DNA from: Dugong dugon
Lineage: Eukaryota; Chordata; Mammalia; Sirenia; Dugongidae
Direction: 5' to 3'
Length of the DNA stretch: 64,000 nucleotides
Assembly (NCBI GenBank): GCA_030035585.1
Contig: CM057480.1
Span: forward strand, 4,581,001-4,645,000
Shown here: positions 21,241 to 33,129 of the stretch, in pieces
Position numbering within the stretch: the first letter of the stretch is position 1
Layout of the letters: each line of letters opens with the position of its first letter
Program-made: the position numbers and the translations under genes
The notes under the pieces: generated by a model
The model's database searches: none
What the model was told of the DNA's origin: nothing
The model's input: the letters and a program-made list of their open reading frames with translations, nothing else

Positions 21241-22072
21241 AATTCCAGCCTGCAAAAATTAACTTATAATATCAAGGGCACATGAAAAAATAAAGAGATA
21301 CTTATAGCAACAATCTTTAGTTAACAATATATCTCTTTCAAATGCACTTTCACCAACTACATTCCAACTTTTCCCAAGTCCTGTTGATTCTACTTCCTAG
21401 ATACTTTTAAAATCAGCTGATCTCATTGCATATCCACTCCCATCATGACTTGTTGAGGGTCTTCTTTTTAGAGAACGTCTATGAGAAAATGAGGGGAACA
21501 GGGCAGACACAGGCAAAGGACTGAGCAACGATGTCTCAGGTTAAGTCAATCATTGTCCTAATCCATGAAAGACTCTGGAACATAATTTGTACCACAGAGT
21601 TTCTCCTACCTTTAGGGAAGAGGTGCAGCATTTTGTATACCCATATGAGTCAGTCATTGGCCTCCCAGGTGAATGAGGTCATGACTTACAGCATGAGGTG
21701 ACTCTATTCATCTGAGGGAAATTCTCCAGAAAAAGGAGACAACTCCAAGCCATCAGCAGCCAACACTCATAGTAGGTGGGGGAGGGATGCATTGTCCCAA
21801 TAAAAAGGATCAAGCAGGGCACCAATGACATCTACTAGAGACGAAACTCAACTTAACATCTAATACAATGTTAAGACACAAATATCACTGACATATAAAA
21901 TATAATTTAAGATTCAAATTCACCTTTAAAATATAGTTTATTTTTAAATACTGTAGGATACGCATATTAAGATGTGGGAAAAAGGTAAGGAAGTGGCAAG
22001 AAAAATGTGAGGCTATAGAGCCAGGGCCAGTCAGAAAGAGCAAACTTGCTAAAGATTCTATCCTCTAATACA

Positions 22073-22074
<2 letters not shown>
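21241..22074. other. Unique DNA
   Basis: No gene, repeat family or open frame with recognisable content. Confidence 0.45.

Positions 22075-22108
<34 letters not shown>
22075..22108. repeat. (CA)n microsatellite
   Basis: About 17 uninterrupted CA units after 'aatacact'. Confidence 0.98.
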
Positions 22109-22112
<4 letters not shown>

Positions 22113-23111
22113 TTCATAACATACATGCACCAAAGCTTCTTAAAAATACATACACACATCTTTCAAGTGACAGGTTAGAAAAGGATAATGTCCTTTTACT
22201 ATTCCATTGAGCATAATCATAACGACTTGTTCATCTGTATATGTTAAGTGGAAGCTGTGAACTAAACCTGCAGAAAACTTTTAGAGATATATTCGGTAGC
22301 TGGCACTTGGGACTGCATTATTACTGGGGATAATTTTTAAATACGTTTGTGTCAAGATGTTAGGTGCCTTTGAAAGTTTCAGCCCAAAAAAGGTTTTGAA
22401 ATATGCTTTTATGACAGCAGAGAGGGATAAAAACTGAAGTACTACCATTAGGTACTCTTATAAAAGCAAGCATAGGGCACCATCTATTTATTATAAAGGA
22501 GCTTCTCTTGGAATTGCTGCAGATTTTTATGTTTTGAGTAGTCACAGGAGGGGAATTCCAATATTATTCTGCTGCAAAAGAAATCTTTGCATTTTATATC
22601 CCAATGAATATTTGATACTGATACTTAGTTTTCATCCCTTGCCTCTCTAAATGCATCAGAAACTATATGCTTTATTTTCGAAAAAATATTTGGAAATGAC
22701 CTTGATTTTCTGAAGACTCTCTTCTAGTCTTTTTTTCTCCCCCCAAGATTTGTCCTTTCAAACATTTTTAAGATGTTTATGGTCCAAAAACACCCAGGAT
22801 TTATTACTACAACTTTAACAATTGAGTACATTTTTACTTAAATCATGCATTTTATTCTGATCTTGAATGTTTTTCTCTCGCTGGATATTGACTTAGACAC
22901 GGCCGTGCTCCGAGGCTCCCAGTCCACAAGGCAATGGTATCAGGACCCATGAGAGGGTACAGAGAGAAGACTCCCATTCTTACTGAAAGGGGACACCTTG
23001 CAAAGGAGGTTTCCATAGGGCCCTGGGTCATGAACAGCAACTCTTTCAACCTCCGGAATCCTTGAAAGAAACCTGCATTTCCATTGGTCACTGCAGAGGT
23101 GCCCCAGCTAT
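22109..23111. other. Unique DNA, not recognised
   Basis: Part of it (22880-23110) has balanced base composition, and the minus frame 23091-22852 is 79 codons, but I see no domain, splice context or codon pattern that would support a gene. Confidence 0.45.
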
Positions 23112-23235
23112 TGGGTCAGAAGACCTGAGGTCGTGCTTTACCTCTGCTATGTCTGAATTTTGGCCCTTTGATCCTGTCACCTACTCTCCTAAGTCTCAAT
23201 TTACTTGTCTGCAAAACTGAAATGGACACATTTCC
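23112..23235 (+). mobile_element. MIR SINE fragment
   Basis: 'agacctgaggtcgtgcttta' followed by 'cacctactctcctaagtctc' and 'caatttacttgtctgcaaaa' follows the MIR order (head, then 'tgaccttgggcaagt', then 'ctcagtttcctcatctgtaa' equivalents). Decayed, as expected for this ancient family. Confidence 0.65.
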
Positions 23236-23493
23236 ATACCTATCACACACCTTCTCCCCACCGCTCTGGGAGAAACACCCCATTTGCCTTATCTTCCTCT
23301 CCATTAACTGTCAATGTCTCCTGGTAAATCCCTTAGCATCCTTCAACCTACCTCGGAGTCTAAGCTCATCCCCCTTAGGTGCATTCCTCGGCCCTGTCTG
23401 GCAGAAGGCATTGCGCCTTGGCATGCAATACTAAGGCATTTTAATGTGTCTCCACTATAATAGAACAGAGAGGTGGAATTGGAAATTCAACAC

Positions 23494-23655
23494 GTTTTTT
23501 TGAGAACTTGCTGTGTGCCAGGCACTGTGCAAATGATATTCACACATTTTCTCAATTAATTCTAAAAACAACTCTTTAAAGTAGGTGATGATATCTTTAT
23601 TATCCAAATGAGAAAACAGCTTCTGATGGTTGGTCATAGAGCTAATACTCAGGGG
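23494..23655 (-). mobile_element. MIR SINE, inverted
   Basis: 'gctgtgtgccaggcactgtg' near 23510, then 'tcaattaattctaaaaac' and 'attatccaaatgagaaaac', are the reverse MIR core and head in the expected order. Confidence 0.85.
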
Positions 23656-24021
23656 AGTTCATCATTTCAGGTGCCAGGGTGTGTGCTCTTGACACTAAAC
23701 AACACTCATTGTATTGCTTTATCCTTATCCTTAGAGTATCCATCCCCTTTACTCTCCTCCTGTTCCCTTGCTTACACTGATGACAAAAAAGAAATGTCTT
23801 ATTGAGCTCCATGCTGACACATTTGGTGATAAATAATGCTCATAAAATTTAATTGAATGGAACTGTACAAACTTGCTTGGTTGTGTAAGGATCTCATAGG
23901 ATAATGAAGGCCAATGAGGTTTGGGCAATTAAAGGGCAATGCAGAGATCAGAGGACATGCGTTCACCAGAACAAAAGGTCAACAGATGATGAGGAGGCTC
24001 AAAGGTCTGGGATGTTATACT
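23656..24021. other. Unique DNA
   Basis: Nothing recognised. Confidence 0.4.
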
Positions 24022-24155
24022 TAGGTTTTAATTTTTTTAATTGAGAAATAGTTTACATATAATAAAATGTGTAGATTTTAAGTGTACAGTTCAATGTGTT
24101 TTAACAATTGTAGGCACTTTGATAACCAACACCCAATTGATACATAAAACATTTT
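24022..24155 (-). mobile_element. L1M 3' UTR, antisense, left of an LTR
   Basis: 'aattgagaaatagtttacat' and 'agtgtacagttcaatgtgtt' are the well-known reverse L1M 3' UTR wording. It continues after the solo LTR at 24725. Confidence 0.8.
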
Positions 24156-24160
24156 CCATC

Positions 24161-24719
24161 TGTGACAGTTGCGTGTCAACTTGGCTGGGCCATGATTCTC
24201 AGTGGTTTGGCAGTTATGATGGCAGTCACGTGATTATGTGATCACTTCCATGATGAGATTTGGTATAATGTGATCGCCTCCATGATGGGATCTGCTGTGA
24301 GTAGCCAATCAGTTGAAAGGGATTTTCCTTGGGCGTGTGGCCTGCATTGAATGTTAAGTGGACTTTCTGGCAAGGCTCACAGGCTTTTGCTCACTCTGGA
24401 TCCTGCAGCTGGCTCCTATACATCTGACCTCAGGTTCTTGGAACTCAAGCTAGCAGCTTACCTGCAGTCTTGCTTGCCGATCTTAGGATTCATCGATCTT
24501 CGAAACCTGTGGGCAAGAGCCTGGCTTTCTGACGTGCTGATCTTGGGACCGCGAGCCCCTGCAGCTATGTGAATCAGGAGAAACCTCTATCCTGACCCAC
24601 CGACTTGGGACGTACCAGCCTCTACAACTGCATGAGCCATTTCCTTGACATAAATCTTTCTCTATATATATTTATATGCTTTACTGGTTTTGCTTCTCTA
24701 GAGAACCCAGCCTAAGACA
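24161..24719 (+). mobile_element. Solo LTR with 5-bp target duplication
   Basis: Begins TGTGACAG and ends CTAAGACA, 559 bp. 'ccatc' flanks it exactly at 24156-24160 and 24720-24724. The 5-bp duplication and the ending ('tctctagagaacccagcctaagaca' region) fit an ERVL/MaLR-type LTR. A polyadenylation-like 'cataaatctttctct' lies near 24650. It interrupts one L1M 3' UTR, whose two halves join cleanly across it. I do not name the family. Confidence 0.88.
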
Positions 24720-24724
24720 CCATC

Positions 24725-25130
24725 ATTCCAGAAAGTTTCTTCATGCCCTCTTTCAGTCATCCCCTTATGAGAGAGACATCCCCTGCTCTAATTTATATCC
24801 CCATAGAGTGGGTTTTCCTGTATGGGGAATTTCATATACTTGAAATCATAGAGTATGTAGGCTTTTTTAACTGGCTTCTATAACTCAACATAATGTTTAT
24901 CAGATTTATCAATGTTGTTGCATGGATTGGCAGTGCATTTATTTTTACTGCTTAGTGGCTTTTTATTATACGGATGTTGCACAGTTTAACCATTCTTGTG
25001 ACGTTTCCAGTTTTGGGCATTATGAATAAAGTTTCTATGAATATCCTTGTCTTTCTGTGGACATATGTTTTTGCTTATCTTGGGTAAATGTCTAGGATCA
25101 GAAATGCTAGGAGGATTTTAGCTACTGAGC
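24725..25130 (-). mobile_element. L1M 3' UTR, antisense, right of the LTR
   Basis: Resumes the interrupted L1M with 'attccagaaagtttcttcat' and later 'attatgaataaagtttctat' and 'gtaaatgtctaggatcagaa'. Confidence 0.75.
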
Positions 25131-25229
25131 CACATAATTGAGGCACACTCTTCAATCTGGCACTCTGAATCCCTCTAAGGGCCACTGCTGATGTATCTGC
25201 CTCTTTTATAAGCACCTCCTGTATTGGGT

Positions 25230-25389
25230 GGAGCCCTGATGGTGCTGTGGTTAAGCGTTCAACTGCTAACCAAAGGTCAGCAGTTCGAATCCACCAGGTG
25301 CTCCTTGGAAACCCTATGGGGCAGTTCTACTCTGTCCTACAGGGTCGCTAGAGTTGGAATTAACTAGATGGCAATGAGTTGGTTTGGTA
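25230..25389 (+). mobile_element. AfroSINE, short form
   Basis: Starts 'ggagccctgatggtgctgtgg', has an intact box B 'cagttcgaatccacc', and ends 'gatggcaatgagttggtttgg'. No convincing flanking duplication. Confidence 0.95.
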
Positions 25390-25599
25390 CTGGCCACAAA
25401 AGAGACCTTAGAAGAGAGGGGACCTGAAGACACCATTGCAGGAATCATCTGAGCCCAAGGCCAGCCTATTCCTACTCCTCAGCCCTTTCATGTTCAGGAC
25501 TTTGGAGGCTCATGAATGAACCTTGGATGCTATCTCTTTCCGTTCCCTTTTTGTTTCTAAAAAAATCCAACTTATGCTAGTCTTGAAGATTTTTCGTGT

Positions 25600-26290
25600 G
25601 TGCGAAAGTTTTAAAATTAACTATTTTAAAAATAGTTTTAGTAACATGCCTATTTTCTAATTCTTCTTGTATTCTTAACGGTAAGTAGAATTTTTTCAAA
25701 AAGATATTTTCCAATTCATTAAATTTTCAAATAATCAGCATGACGTTGTTTACAATATACCCTCATTATTATTATTTTTAAAATCAGTCAGATCTGTAGT
25801 GTGATGTCTCCTTTTCATTACTGATATTGGTAATTTGTGTTATCTCTCTCTTTTTTTTTCTTGATCAGTTTTGCCAGGTACTTATCAATTTTATTAATCT
25901 TCTCAAAGAACCAACATTAATGTTTTCTGATTTTTTTCTATTGTATGTGTGTTTTTTCTATTTTATTTATTCCTAATCTTATCTTTCATATTTCTTTCCT
26001 TCTATTTTTGGGTTCATTTTGCTTTTATGTTTCCAGCTTCCTGAGATGGAGCTGTGATTATTTATTTTCCATTTTTATTCTTTTCTAATACTTGCAATTG
26101 TAGTTAGAAATCTAGTTGCATCCCTCACATTCTCTCATTCAGAATTCAAAATAATTCCTTATAAATTCTTTTTTTAATCAATAAGCATTTTAGAAATGTG
26201 TTTCTCACTTTCCAAACTTACTTATTGTTACTGATTTCCAATTTAACATCACTATGGCCAGAAAAAAATACTTGGTATGATCCCTCCCTG
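25600..26290 (-). mobile_element. L1M ORF2 fragment, antisense
   Basis: 'tattaatcttctcaaagaac' near 25893, 'ttttgggttcattttgcttt' near 26008 and 'tcactatggccagaaaaaaa' near 26249 are reverse ORF2 5'-half phrases in the right order. Confidence 0.75.
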
Positions 26291-27189
26291 CAAGAGTTTG
26301 ACCATTCTTCTTGTAGGCACATAGGGTTGTTGACCTCCATCCAAACTAGAATTGAGCTAGGTGAGCGTTGGCTACAGGTTTATTTCGACTCACTTCACTT
26401 CTGGATTTAGATCTTTCCAGGAAAGCAACTGTAATATGTCTGTTTAGACCTTTCTTCTACTGGAATTTTAAGGCCTTTATACCGGGAGCCTGAGAAGGAC
26501 TTCACGTGGTATTTCTTTCTGGGCCCCATCTCCCGTGCATGCTGCCCCTGCTCCCAGCAAATGTTCTTTGGGGAAAGCTGACCATCCTCTAGATTCCAAT
26601 GCAGCTTGCCAGTCCATACAGCTCTCAAAACTCTTTTTTATAGCAGAGCCACACTAACTTTGACAAGCTGGATTCTCCACCCATACCCAGATTCAGCAAA
26701 TGGTTGGTTTCTCAGCTCGCTCATGACGTGTTCTTCTTTGTCTAGAATCTTAGCTCATCTAGTCCTCTTTGCTTCTACATCTTTCTCTTATCTTTAATAA
26801 TGTGATGCGTGCAGGTTTTTTTGGTTTGTTTTTTTTTTAAGATGTTGTTGTACGATGGATGTGCTACCACTGCTTACAACAGTCTGCTTGAAAGCAGGAG
26901 TCCTCTTTTGTGGTTTCTTGTATTCTTTAGTCCTTAATCAGACCTTCCTTATTTGTGGTCAGTATGCAAACTGAGCTAAACAGCAAGCCTCTGCCTCCCT
27001 CATCTCTCTTCCACATATAAATGTCAAATAAAATACAATAAGAAATATTTATAAGATATACAATCAATCTTAGGAAAAACAAAGAAAGGGAAATTCCAGT
27101 ATCCTCAGTGTATACTAAAGATAGATTTCTAAGCCAGAGCAGCAAGGGGGAGGTGAAGTCAAAAGGACCACAGATTGTTGGAAACGAAT
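26291..27189. other. Unique DNA
   Basis: The stretch 26410-26800 is less AT-rich but holds no gene signature. A T-run lies at about 26829-26838. Confidence 0.45.
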
Positions 27190-27246
27190 ATCTCTATCTC
27201 TATCTCTATATCTACACACACACACATACACACACACACACACACG
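27190..27246. repeat. Compound (TATCTC)n-(CA)n microsatellite
   Basis: Three to four 'tatctc' units run directly into CA repeats with one 'ta' interruption near 27228. A CAA/CAG-rich A-rich stretch follows at 27325-27375. Confidence 0.95.
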
Positions 27247-27869
27247 TCTTGGGTTTGGGATGAAATATTCATAAGAAACCCATATACCCATGTACAATCA
27301 GAAATAAGTATTAAGCTCCTTTCCCAACAAAACACAACAACAGCAACAATAACAACAGCAACTACACGAAACAACAGACAGTAAGTTGAAAAGAAACACT
27401 CTTTCCTTTAGGCCAGGGCTATGAAACACAAAACCTGGGCTTGGACTGGGTTTGGAGTACTAATGTCAACTATTAAAAGCAAAAATACCTTGAGTGTCTA
27501 TTAGTGTGTCATACTGTGGTGGCTTGCATATTGCTGTGATACTGGAAGGTTTGCCACCAATATTTCAAATACCAGCAGAGTCACCCTTGGTGGACAGGTT
27601 TCAATGGAGCTTTCAGACTAAGACAGACTAGGAAGAAGGACCTGGCAGTCTACTTCCAAAAAAAAAGAAAAAAGGCTAGTGAAAGCCTTATGAATAGCAG
27701 TGAGACACTGTCTGACACAGTGCAGGAAAATGAGTCCCTCAGGTTGGAAGACACTCAAAATGTGACTAGGCAAGAGCTGCCTCCTCCAAGTAGAGTTGGC
27801 CTTAATGACGTGGATGGAGTCAAGCTTTAGGGACCTTTATTTATTTACTGATATGGCACGACTCAAAAG

Positions 27870-28646
27870 AAGAAACAGCTGCAAACATCCATTAATAATT
27901 GGAACGTGAAATGTATGAAGTATGAATCTAGGAAAATTGGAAGTCATCAAAAATGAAATGGAATGCATAAACATCAACATCTTAGGCATTAGTGAGCTGA
28001 AATGGACTAGTATTGGCCATTTTGAATCAATCATGTGGTCTACTATGCCGGGAATGACAAATTGAAGAGGAATAGTGTTGCGTTCATCATCAAAAAGAAC
28101 ATTTCAAGATCTATTCTGAAGTACAATGCTCTTGGTGATAGGATAATATCCATACACCTACAAGGAAGACCAGTTCATATGACTATTATTCAAATTTACT
28201 CACCAACCACTAATGCCAAAGATGAGGAAATTTAAGACTTTTACCAAATTCTGCAGTCTAAAATTGACCAAACATGCAATCAAGATGCATTGATAATTAC
28301 TGGTGATAGGAATGCGAAAGTTGGAAATGAAGAAGAAGGATTGGTAGTTGGAAAATATGCCCTTGGTGATAGAGATAACACCGGAGATTGCATAATAGAA
28401 TTTTGCAAGACCAACGACTTCTTCATTGCAAATACGTTTTCTCAAAAACATAAATGGCGACTGTACACGTGGATCTCACTGGATGGAAAACACAGGAATC
28501 AAATTGACTACATCTATGGAAAGAGACAACGGAAAGGCTCAATATCATCAGTCAGAACAAGGCCAGGGGATGACTGCAGAACACACCATCAATTGCTCAT
28601 ATGTAAGTTCAAGCTGAAACTGAAAAAAATTAAAACAAGACCATGA
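27870..28646 (+). pseudogene. RTE endonuclease domain, decayed
   Basis: The apurinic-type endonuclease nicks target DNA to start LINE insertion. Visible in order: 'NILGISELKWTSIGHF' near 27978, a frame 28035-28235 with 'RPVHMTIIQIYSPTTNA', then the frame 28290-28646 with 'ITGDRNAKVGN', 'KHKWRLYTWISLDGKHRNQI' and 'GDDCRTHHQLL'. Compared with active RTEs, the phenylalanine/tryptophan of GD(F/W)NAKVG is arginine, and the 'SDH' catalytic motif reads 'THH', so the catalytic aspartate is lost. Stop codons separate the pieces. Confidence 0.92.
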
Positions 28647-28818
28647 GAGTCAAAATACAACCCTGAGTATATCACTGGAATTTGGAAATCATCTCACGAA
28701 TAGACTTGACGCATTGAACACTAAGGACTGAAGACCAGACGAGTTGTAGGAGGACATCATATATGAAGAAAGCAAAGGGTCATTAAAAAGACAGGAAAGA
28801 AAGAAAATACCTAAATGA

Positions 28819-30290
28819 ATGTTAGAAGAGATTCTGAAACTTGCTCTTGAAAGTAGAGTAGCTAAAGCGAAAGGAAGAAATGATGAAGTAAAAGAGTTGA
28901 ACAGAAGATTTCAAAGGGCAGCTCGAGAAGACAAAGTAAAATATTGCAATGAAATGTGCAAAGACTTGTATTTAGAAAACCAAAAGGGAAGAACACATTT
29001 GGCATTTCTCAAGCTCAGAGAACTGAAGAAAAAATTCAACCTTCTAATTGCAATTTTGAAGGATTCTATGGGCAAAATATTGAATGATTCAGGAACCGCC
29101 AAAAGCAGATGGAAGGAATACATAGAGTCACTGTACCAAAAAAAAAAAAAACCTGTTGATGTTCAACCATTTCAGGAGGGAGCATATAATCAAGAACCAA
29201 TAGTACTGAAGAAAGAAGTCCAAGCTACACTGAAGGCACTGGCAAAAAAAAAAAAAAAAAAAAAAAGCCTCCAGTAATTGACAGAATACCAATTGAGATG
29301 TTTGAAAAATGGATGCAGTGCTGGAGGTGCTCATTTGTCTATGCTAAGAAATTTGGAAGATAGCTATCTGGCCAGTCAACTGGAAGAGATCCATATTTGT
29401 GCCCATTCCAAAGAAAGGTTATCCAACAGAATGCACAAATCATCAAACAATATCATTAATATAACAGATAAGTAAAATTTTGCTGAAGATCATTTTCAAA
29501 AGTGGTTGCAGCAGTACATCAGCAGGGAACTGCAAGAAATTCAAGCTGGATTCAGAAGAGGATGTGGAATGAGGTATATCACTGCTGATGTCAGATGGAT
29601 CTTGATTGAAAGCAAAAAATACCAGAAAGATGTTTACCTGTGTTCTATTGACTATGCAAAGGGATTTCGACTGTTTGGATCATAACAAATTCTAAATAAC
29701 TTTGTAAAGAACAGGAATCCTAGAACACTTAATTGTTTTCATGAGGAACCTGTACATAGATCAAGAGGCAGTCATTCAAACAAAGCAAGGGGATACTGCA
29801 TGGTTTAAAATCAAGAAAGACGTGTGTCAGTGTTGTATCCTTTCACCATACTTAATTCAGTCTGTATGCTGAACAAATAATCTGAGAAGCTGGACTGTAT
29901 AAAGAAGAACGTGGCATCAGGATTGGAGGAAGACTTATTAACAACCTGCTATATGCAGATGACACAACTTGCTTGCTGAAAGTGAAGAGGACTTAATGCA
30001 CTTATTGATGAAGATCAAAGACTAAGCTTTCAGTATGGATTACACTTCAACATAAAGAAAACAAAAATCCTCACAACTGGACCAATACGCAATATCATGA
30101 TAAACAGAGAACAGGTTGAAGTTGTCAAGGATTTCATTTTACTTGGATCCACAATCAACGCCCATGGAAGCAGCACTCAAGAAATCAAACCACGTACTGC
30201 ATTGAGAAAATCTGCAGCAAAAGACCTCTTTAAAGTGTTAAAAAGCAAATATGTCACTTTGAGGATTAAGGTGAGCCTGACCTGAGCCAT
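28819..30290 (+). pseudogene. RTE reverse transcriptase, decayed
   Basis: The frame 28819-29277 holds the upstream region ('ELNRRFQRAAREDKVKYCNE'). Beyond it, 29540-29690 encodes 'VYLCSIDYAKGFR', the motif A region with a changed tail. Around 29940-29975 'NNLLYADDTT' preserves the YADD catalytic box. The frame 30097-30285 has 'VKDFILLGSTINAHGSSTQE', the thumb-side segment. Two A-runs (29138-29151 and 29244-29266, the latter 23 A's) lie in the coding region and break the frame. Inactive. Confidence 0.92.
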
Positions 30291-30390
30291 GGTACTTTCA
30301 ACCACTATGTGTGCATGCGAAAGCTGGGTAATGAATAAGGAAGACCGAAGAAGAATTGATGCCTTTTAATTACGGTGTTGGTGAAGAATA

Positions 30391-30684
30391 TTGAATATAC
30401 TATGCACTTCCAAGTCTGTCTTGGGAGAAATACAGCCAGAGTGCTCCTTGAAAGTGAAGATGGTGAGACTTCATCTCACATACTTTGGACATGTTATCAG
30501 GAGGGACAAGTCCTTGGAGAAAGACATCATGCTTGGTAAAATAGAGGGTCAACAAAAAAGAGGCAGACACTCAACGAGATGGATTGACACAGTGGCAGCA
30601 ACAATGCTCTCAAGCATAGCAATGATTGTGAAGACGGCCCAGGACTGGGTAATGTTTCATTCTTTGTACATAGGGTCACTATGA
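30391..30684 (+). pseudogene. RTE C-terminal segment
   Basis: A 97-codon frame with 'VRLHLTYFGHVIRRDKSLEK' and 'KRGRHSTRWIDTVAA', which recurs in the RTE fragments at 16882, 44224 (minus) and 50767 (minus). This is the conserved end of the RTE protein before the short 3' UTR. Confidence 0.9.
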
Positions 30685-30739
30685 GTCAGAACCAACCCAA
30701 CAGCACCTAACAACAACAACACCTTGAATCATGAAATTA

Positions 30740-32330
30740 ACCCCATTTTAGTCCTGAACTAGTAAAATACATGGCTTCCTTTGTAGAAAACTCATAATCT
30801 ACCCTGAAGAAGACTCCCACACAGAGTAAGATCCTCCAAGAACAATTCCAGCAGAAGGGGATATTGCCAGATATTACAAAGCACTTTAAGAAATGCACCA
30901 ATGTTAAAGAGTCAGTAGATAAAACAAATGGAAAAATTGCACCCCATGAATCACTGATAATAAAGCAATCGAAATATAATTTTAATTTTCATGTTTTAAA
31001 AAGAAAAACAACAAATAAATCAGTGTCCCACTATGATATGTCCCATTACAAATACCTAGGAATGTTGGGTAAAATATAACAAAAAACAAACCATTTTAAA
31101 TGCATAAAAGAGCACTCAAGAATGAAAAGTAAGTAACCAGGTGCTGAAATGGAGAAGAAACCAAAAACCACAGCAGTAAGTGCCCATCTCCGTTGCCCTG
31201 GGGGCTGGAAAGTGAGGGAGACATTCAGGCAGGTCCTTAGCCTCTGTCCATTTTGGGTTTGGGTTTCATTGCCCATGTATAGACAGTAAAGAAGGCCTTA
31301 GACTTGTCTCAGATATGCTATTAGAACTGAGATCCCTGCACATAGCTGAAATTTATGAAGGGATACAGGTACTAGAGAAAGTTATAGAGGGCTGAGGAAG
31401 CTTCTCTTTGGTATCTCTCCCCAGGAATTAATTTATATTTTTCTCCTGAGATATCTACACCTGATTGAGATACCTGAATGTGAATATGATAAATTTCTGT
31501 TTAAAATTATTGACGAAATGAGGGGAACACTAGAAAACCCCCCAAATTAAAATTTATCATACCAAAATGAGGTATTCTAATTATATACAACTTCTATACA
31601 AGAAAAATGAAAATTAGAACATAAGGAACAGAAAAGGTGAGGATAAAAGTATGACAGAAAGATTAAGAGGCTTGGAATAGAGAGAATTTACAATGGAGTT
31701 GCAATAATCAGAGACAATGGCTGAGGTCTTTTTTTAAAAAAAAAATCAATCACAGGAATGCTCATTTTCAAGAGACACATGAATCTCAAGCAGGATAAAT
31801 AATAACACATCAATAACAATACAAATTTTATAGAAACACAGAGAAAAAAAATCTCATAGAAAACAAGAGATTACCTGAAAAGAAACAATAATTAGAATGA
31901 TTGCAAATATTTCAAAAGCAAAAAATAGAGATTAGGGGAAAAAATAGCAAACTGAATAAATGGAAAGCATGGTGAATTAACAGAACAAAATAACCTGGTA
32001 TAATTGAATCGAAATATATCAGGAATCACTATCAATATTAAGTAAATGAACATCCCATTTGGAAAACAGATATTTACAGACTGAATTAAAAGTACCCATT
32101 ACTTATTGCCCTGGAGTTGATTCCGACTCATAGCGATCCTACAGGATGGAGTAGAACTGCCCCATAGAGTTTCTAAGGAGTGGCTGGTGGATTTGAACTG
32201 CCGACCTTTTGATTGACAGTAGCATTTTTTAACCACCGTGCCATTAAAAGTAAGCATCAGTTACACATGAAACAATACACAATGGAAAATTAAGGAAGGA
32301 AGGCTAATGGAATTTATGGTATTTCCTTAG
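30740..32330 (+). mobile_element. L1M fragment, sense, 5' half
   Basis: Purine-rich plus strand with L1 wording: 'gacacatgaatctcaagcag' near 31771, 'aacaagagattacctgaaaa' near 31862 and 'tttacagactgaattaaaag' near 32073 (ORF1 end and ORF1-ORF2 region). An AfroSINE interrupts it at 32095-32242. The left limit is uncertain. Confidence 0.55.
32095..32242 (-). mobile_element. AfroSINE, inverted, with target-site duplication
   Basis: Runs from 'cattacttattgccctggag' to the degraded head 'ttaaccaccgtgcc'. A perfect 10-bp duplication, 'attaaaagta', occurs at 32085-32094 and 32243-32252. The outermost head bases are lost. Confidence 0.94.
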
Positions 32331-32383
32331 ATTATTAATTTTATTACCCAGCAACATATAAACTAATATGAGATATTTATGTG

Positions 32384-32889
32384 TGTTATGGACTGAATTG
32401 CATCCCTGTATCAACTTGGCTAGGCCATGATTCCCAGTGTTGTCTGGTTGTCCACCATTTTGTGATCTGATGTGATTATCCTACGTGTAGTAAATCCTAA
32501 TCTCTATGATGTTTATGAGGCAGGATTAGAGGCAGTTATGTTAATGAGGCAGGACTCAATCTACAGGATTAGGTTGTATCTTGAGTCAGTCTCTTTTGAG
32601 ATATAAAAGAGAGAATCCAACAGAGAGGAGAGAGACCTATTCCACCAAGAAAGAAGCACATCCTTTGGATCAGGAGTCCCTGTACTGAGAAACTCCTAGA
32701 CCAGGGGAAGACTGACAACAAGGACCTTCCCCCAGAACTGATACAGAGAGAAAGCCTTCCCTGGGAGCTGGTGCCCTGAATTTAGACTTCTAGCCTCCTA
32801 GACTATGAGAGAACAAATTTGTTTGTTAAAGCCATCCACTTTATTTATTTATTTTATTTCTGTTATAGAAGCACTAGACATCTAAAACA
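32384..32889 (+). mobile_element. Solo LTR, MaLR/ERVL-like, with 5-bp duplication
   Basis: Starts TGTTATGGACTGAATTG and ends TCTAAAACA, 506 bp. 'atgtg' flanks it at 32379-32383 and 32890-32894. The same family lies inverted at 17918-18438. Its first ~150 bp also resemble the inverted element at 46701-47277 ('ggctaggccatgattcccag'). Confidence 0.9.
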
Positions 32890-33129
32890 ATGTGTCTCCT
32901 CAATTTCCACAGCTTCACATTAAAATTGCAGTCTTTTTGAAAAATGATATATATAAAATTTTCTTACCCTTTTTCCTATTACATGAGTACATCCTTCAGC
33001 ATACCTCCCTGGCCCCCATACCTCCACCCATCTTCATAATAACTGGAGTTCCAAACAAGTCAAATCAGTGAAACACAGCTGTTCATGACAACACCTTTTT
33101 TTAAAAAAAAATCTCAAATTATCTTAAGC

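Larger units (their letters stand above)
27420..30722 (+). mobile_element. RTE (Bov-B-like) LINE, near full length, inactive
   Basis: About 3.3 kb, the usual size for RTE. A 5' region (27420-27860) is followed by the endonuclease (about 27870-28645), linker and reverse transcriptase (28819-30290), a C-terminal segment (30391-30684) and the tail 'cacctaacaacaacaac'. The protein is broken into several frames. The 5' boundary is approximate, and I could not identify a target-site duplication. It is likely the best reference in this window for the other RTE fragments and for the SINE tails. Confidence 0.93.

Noticed and set aside
28290..28646. Functional endonuclease gene
   Set aside because: It is part of an RTE LINE with stop codons, a changed catalytic motif and frame breaks.
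30391..30684. Independent small gene with a conserved C-terminal motif
   Set aside because: The same segment sits at the end of four RTE copies in the window.
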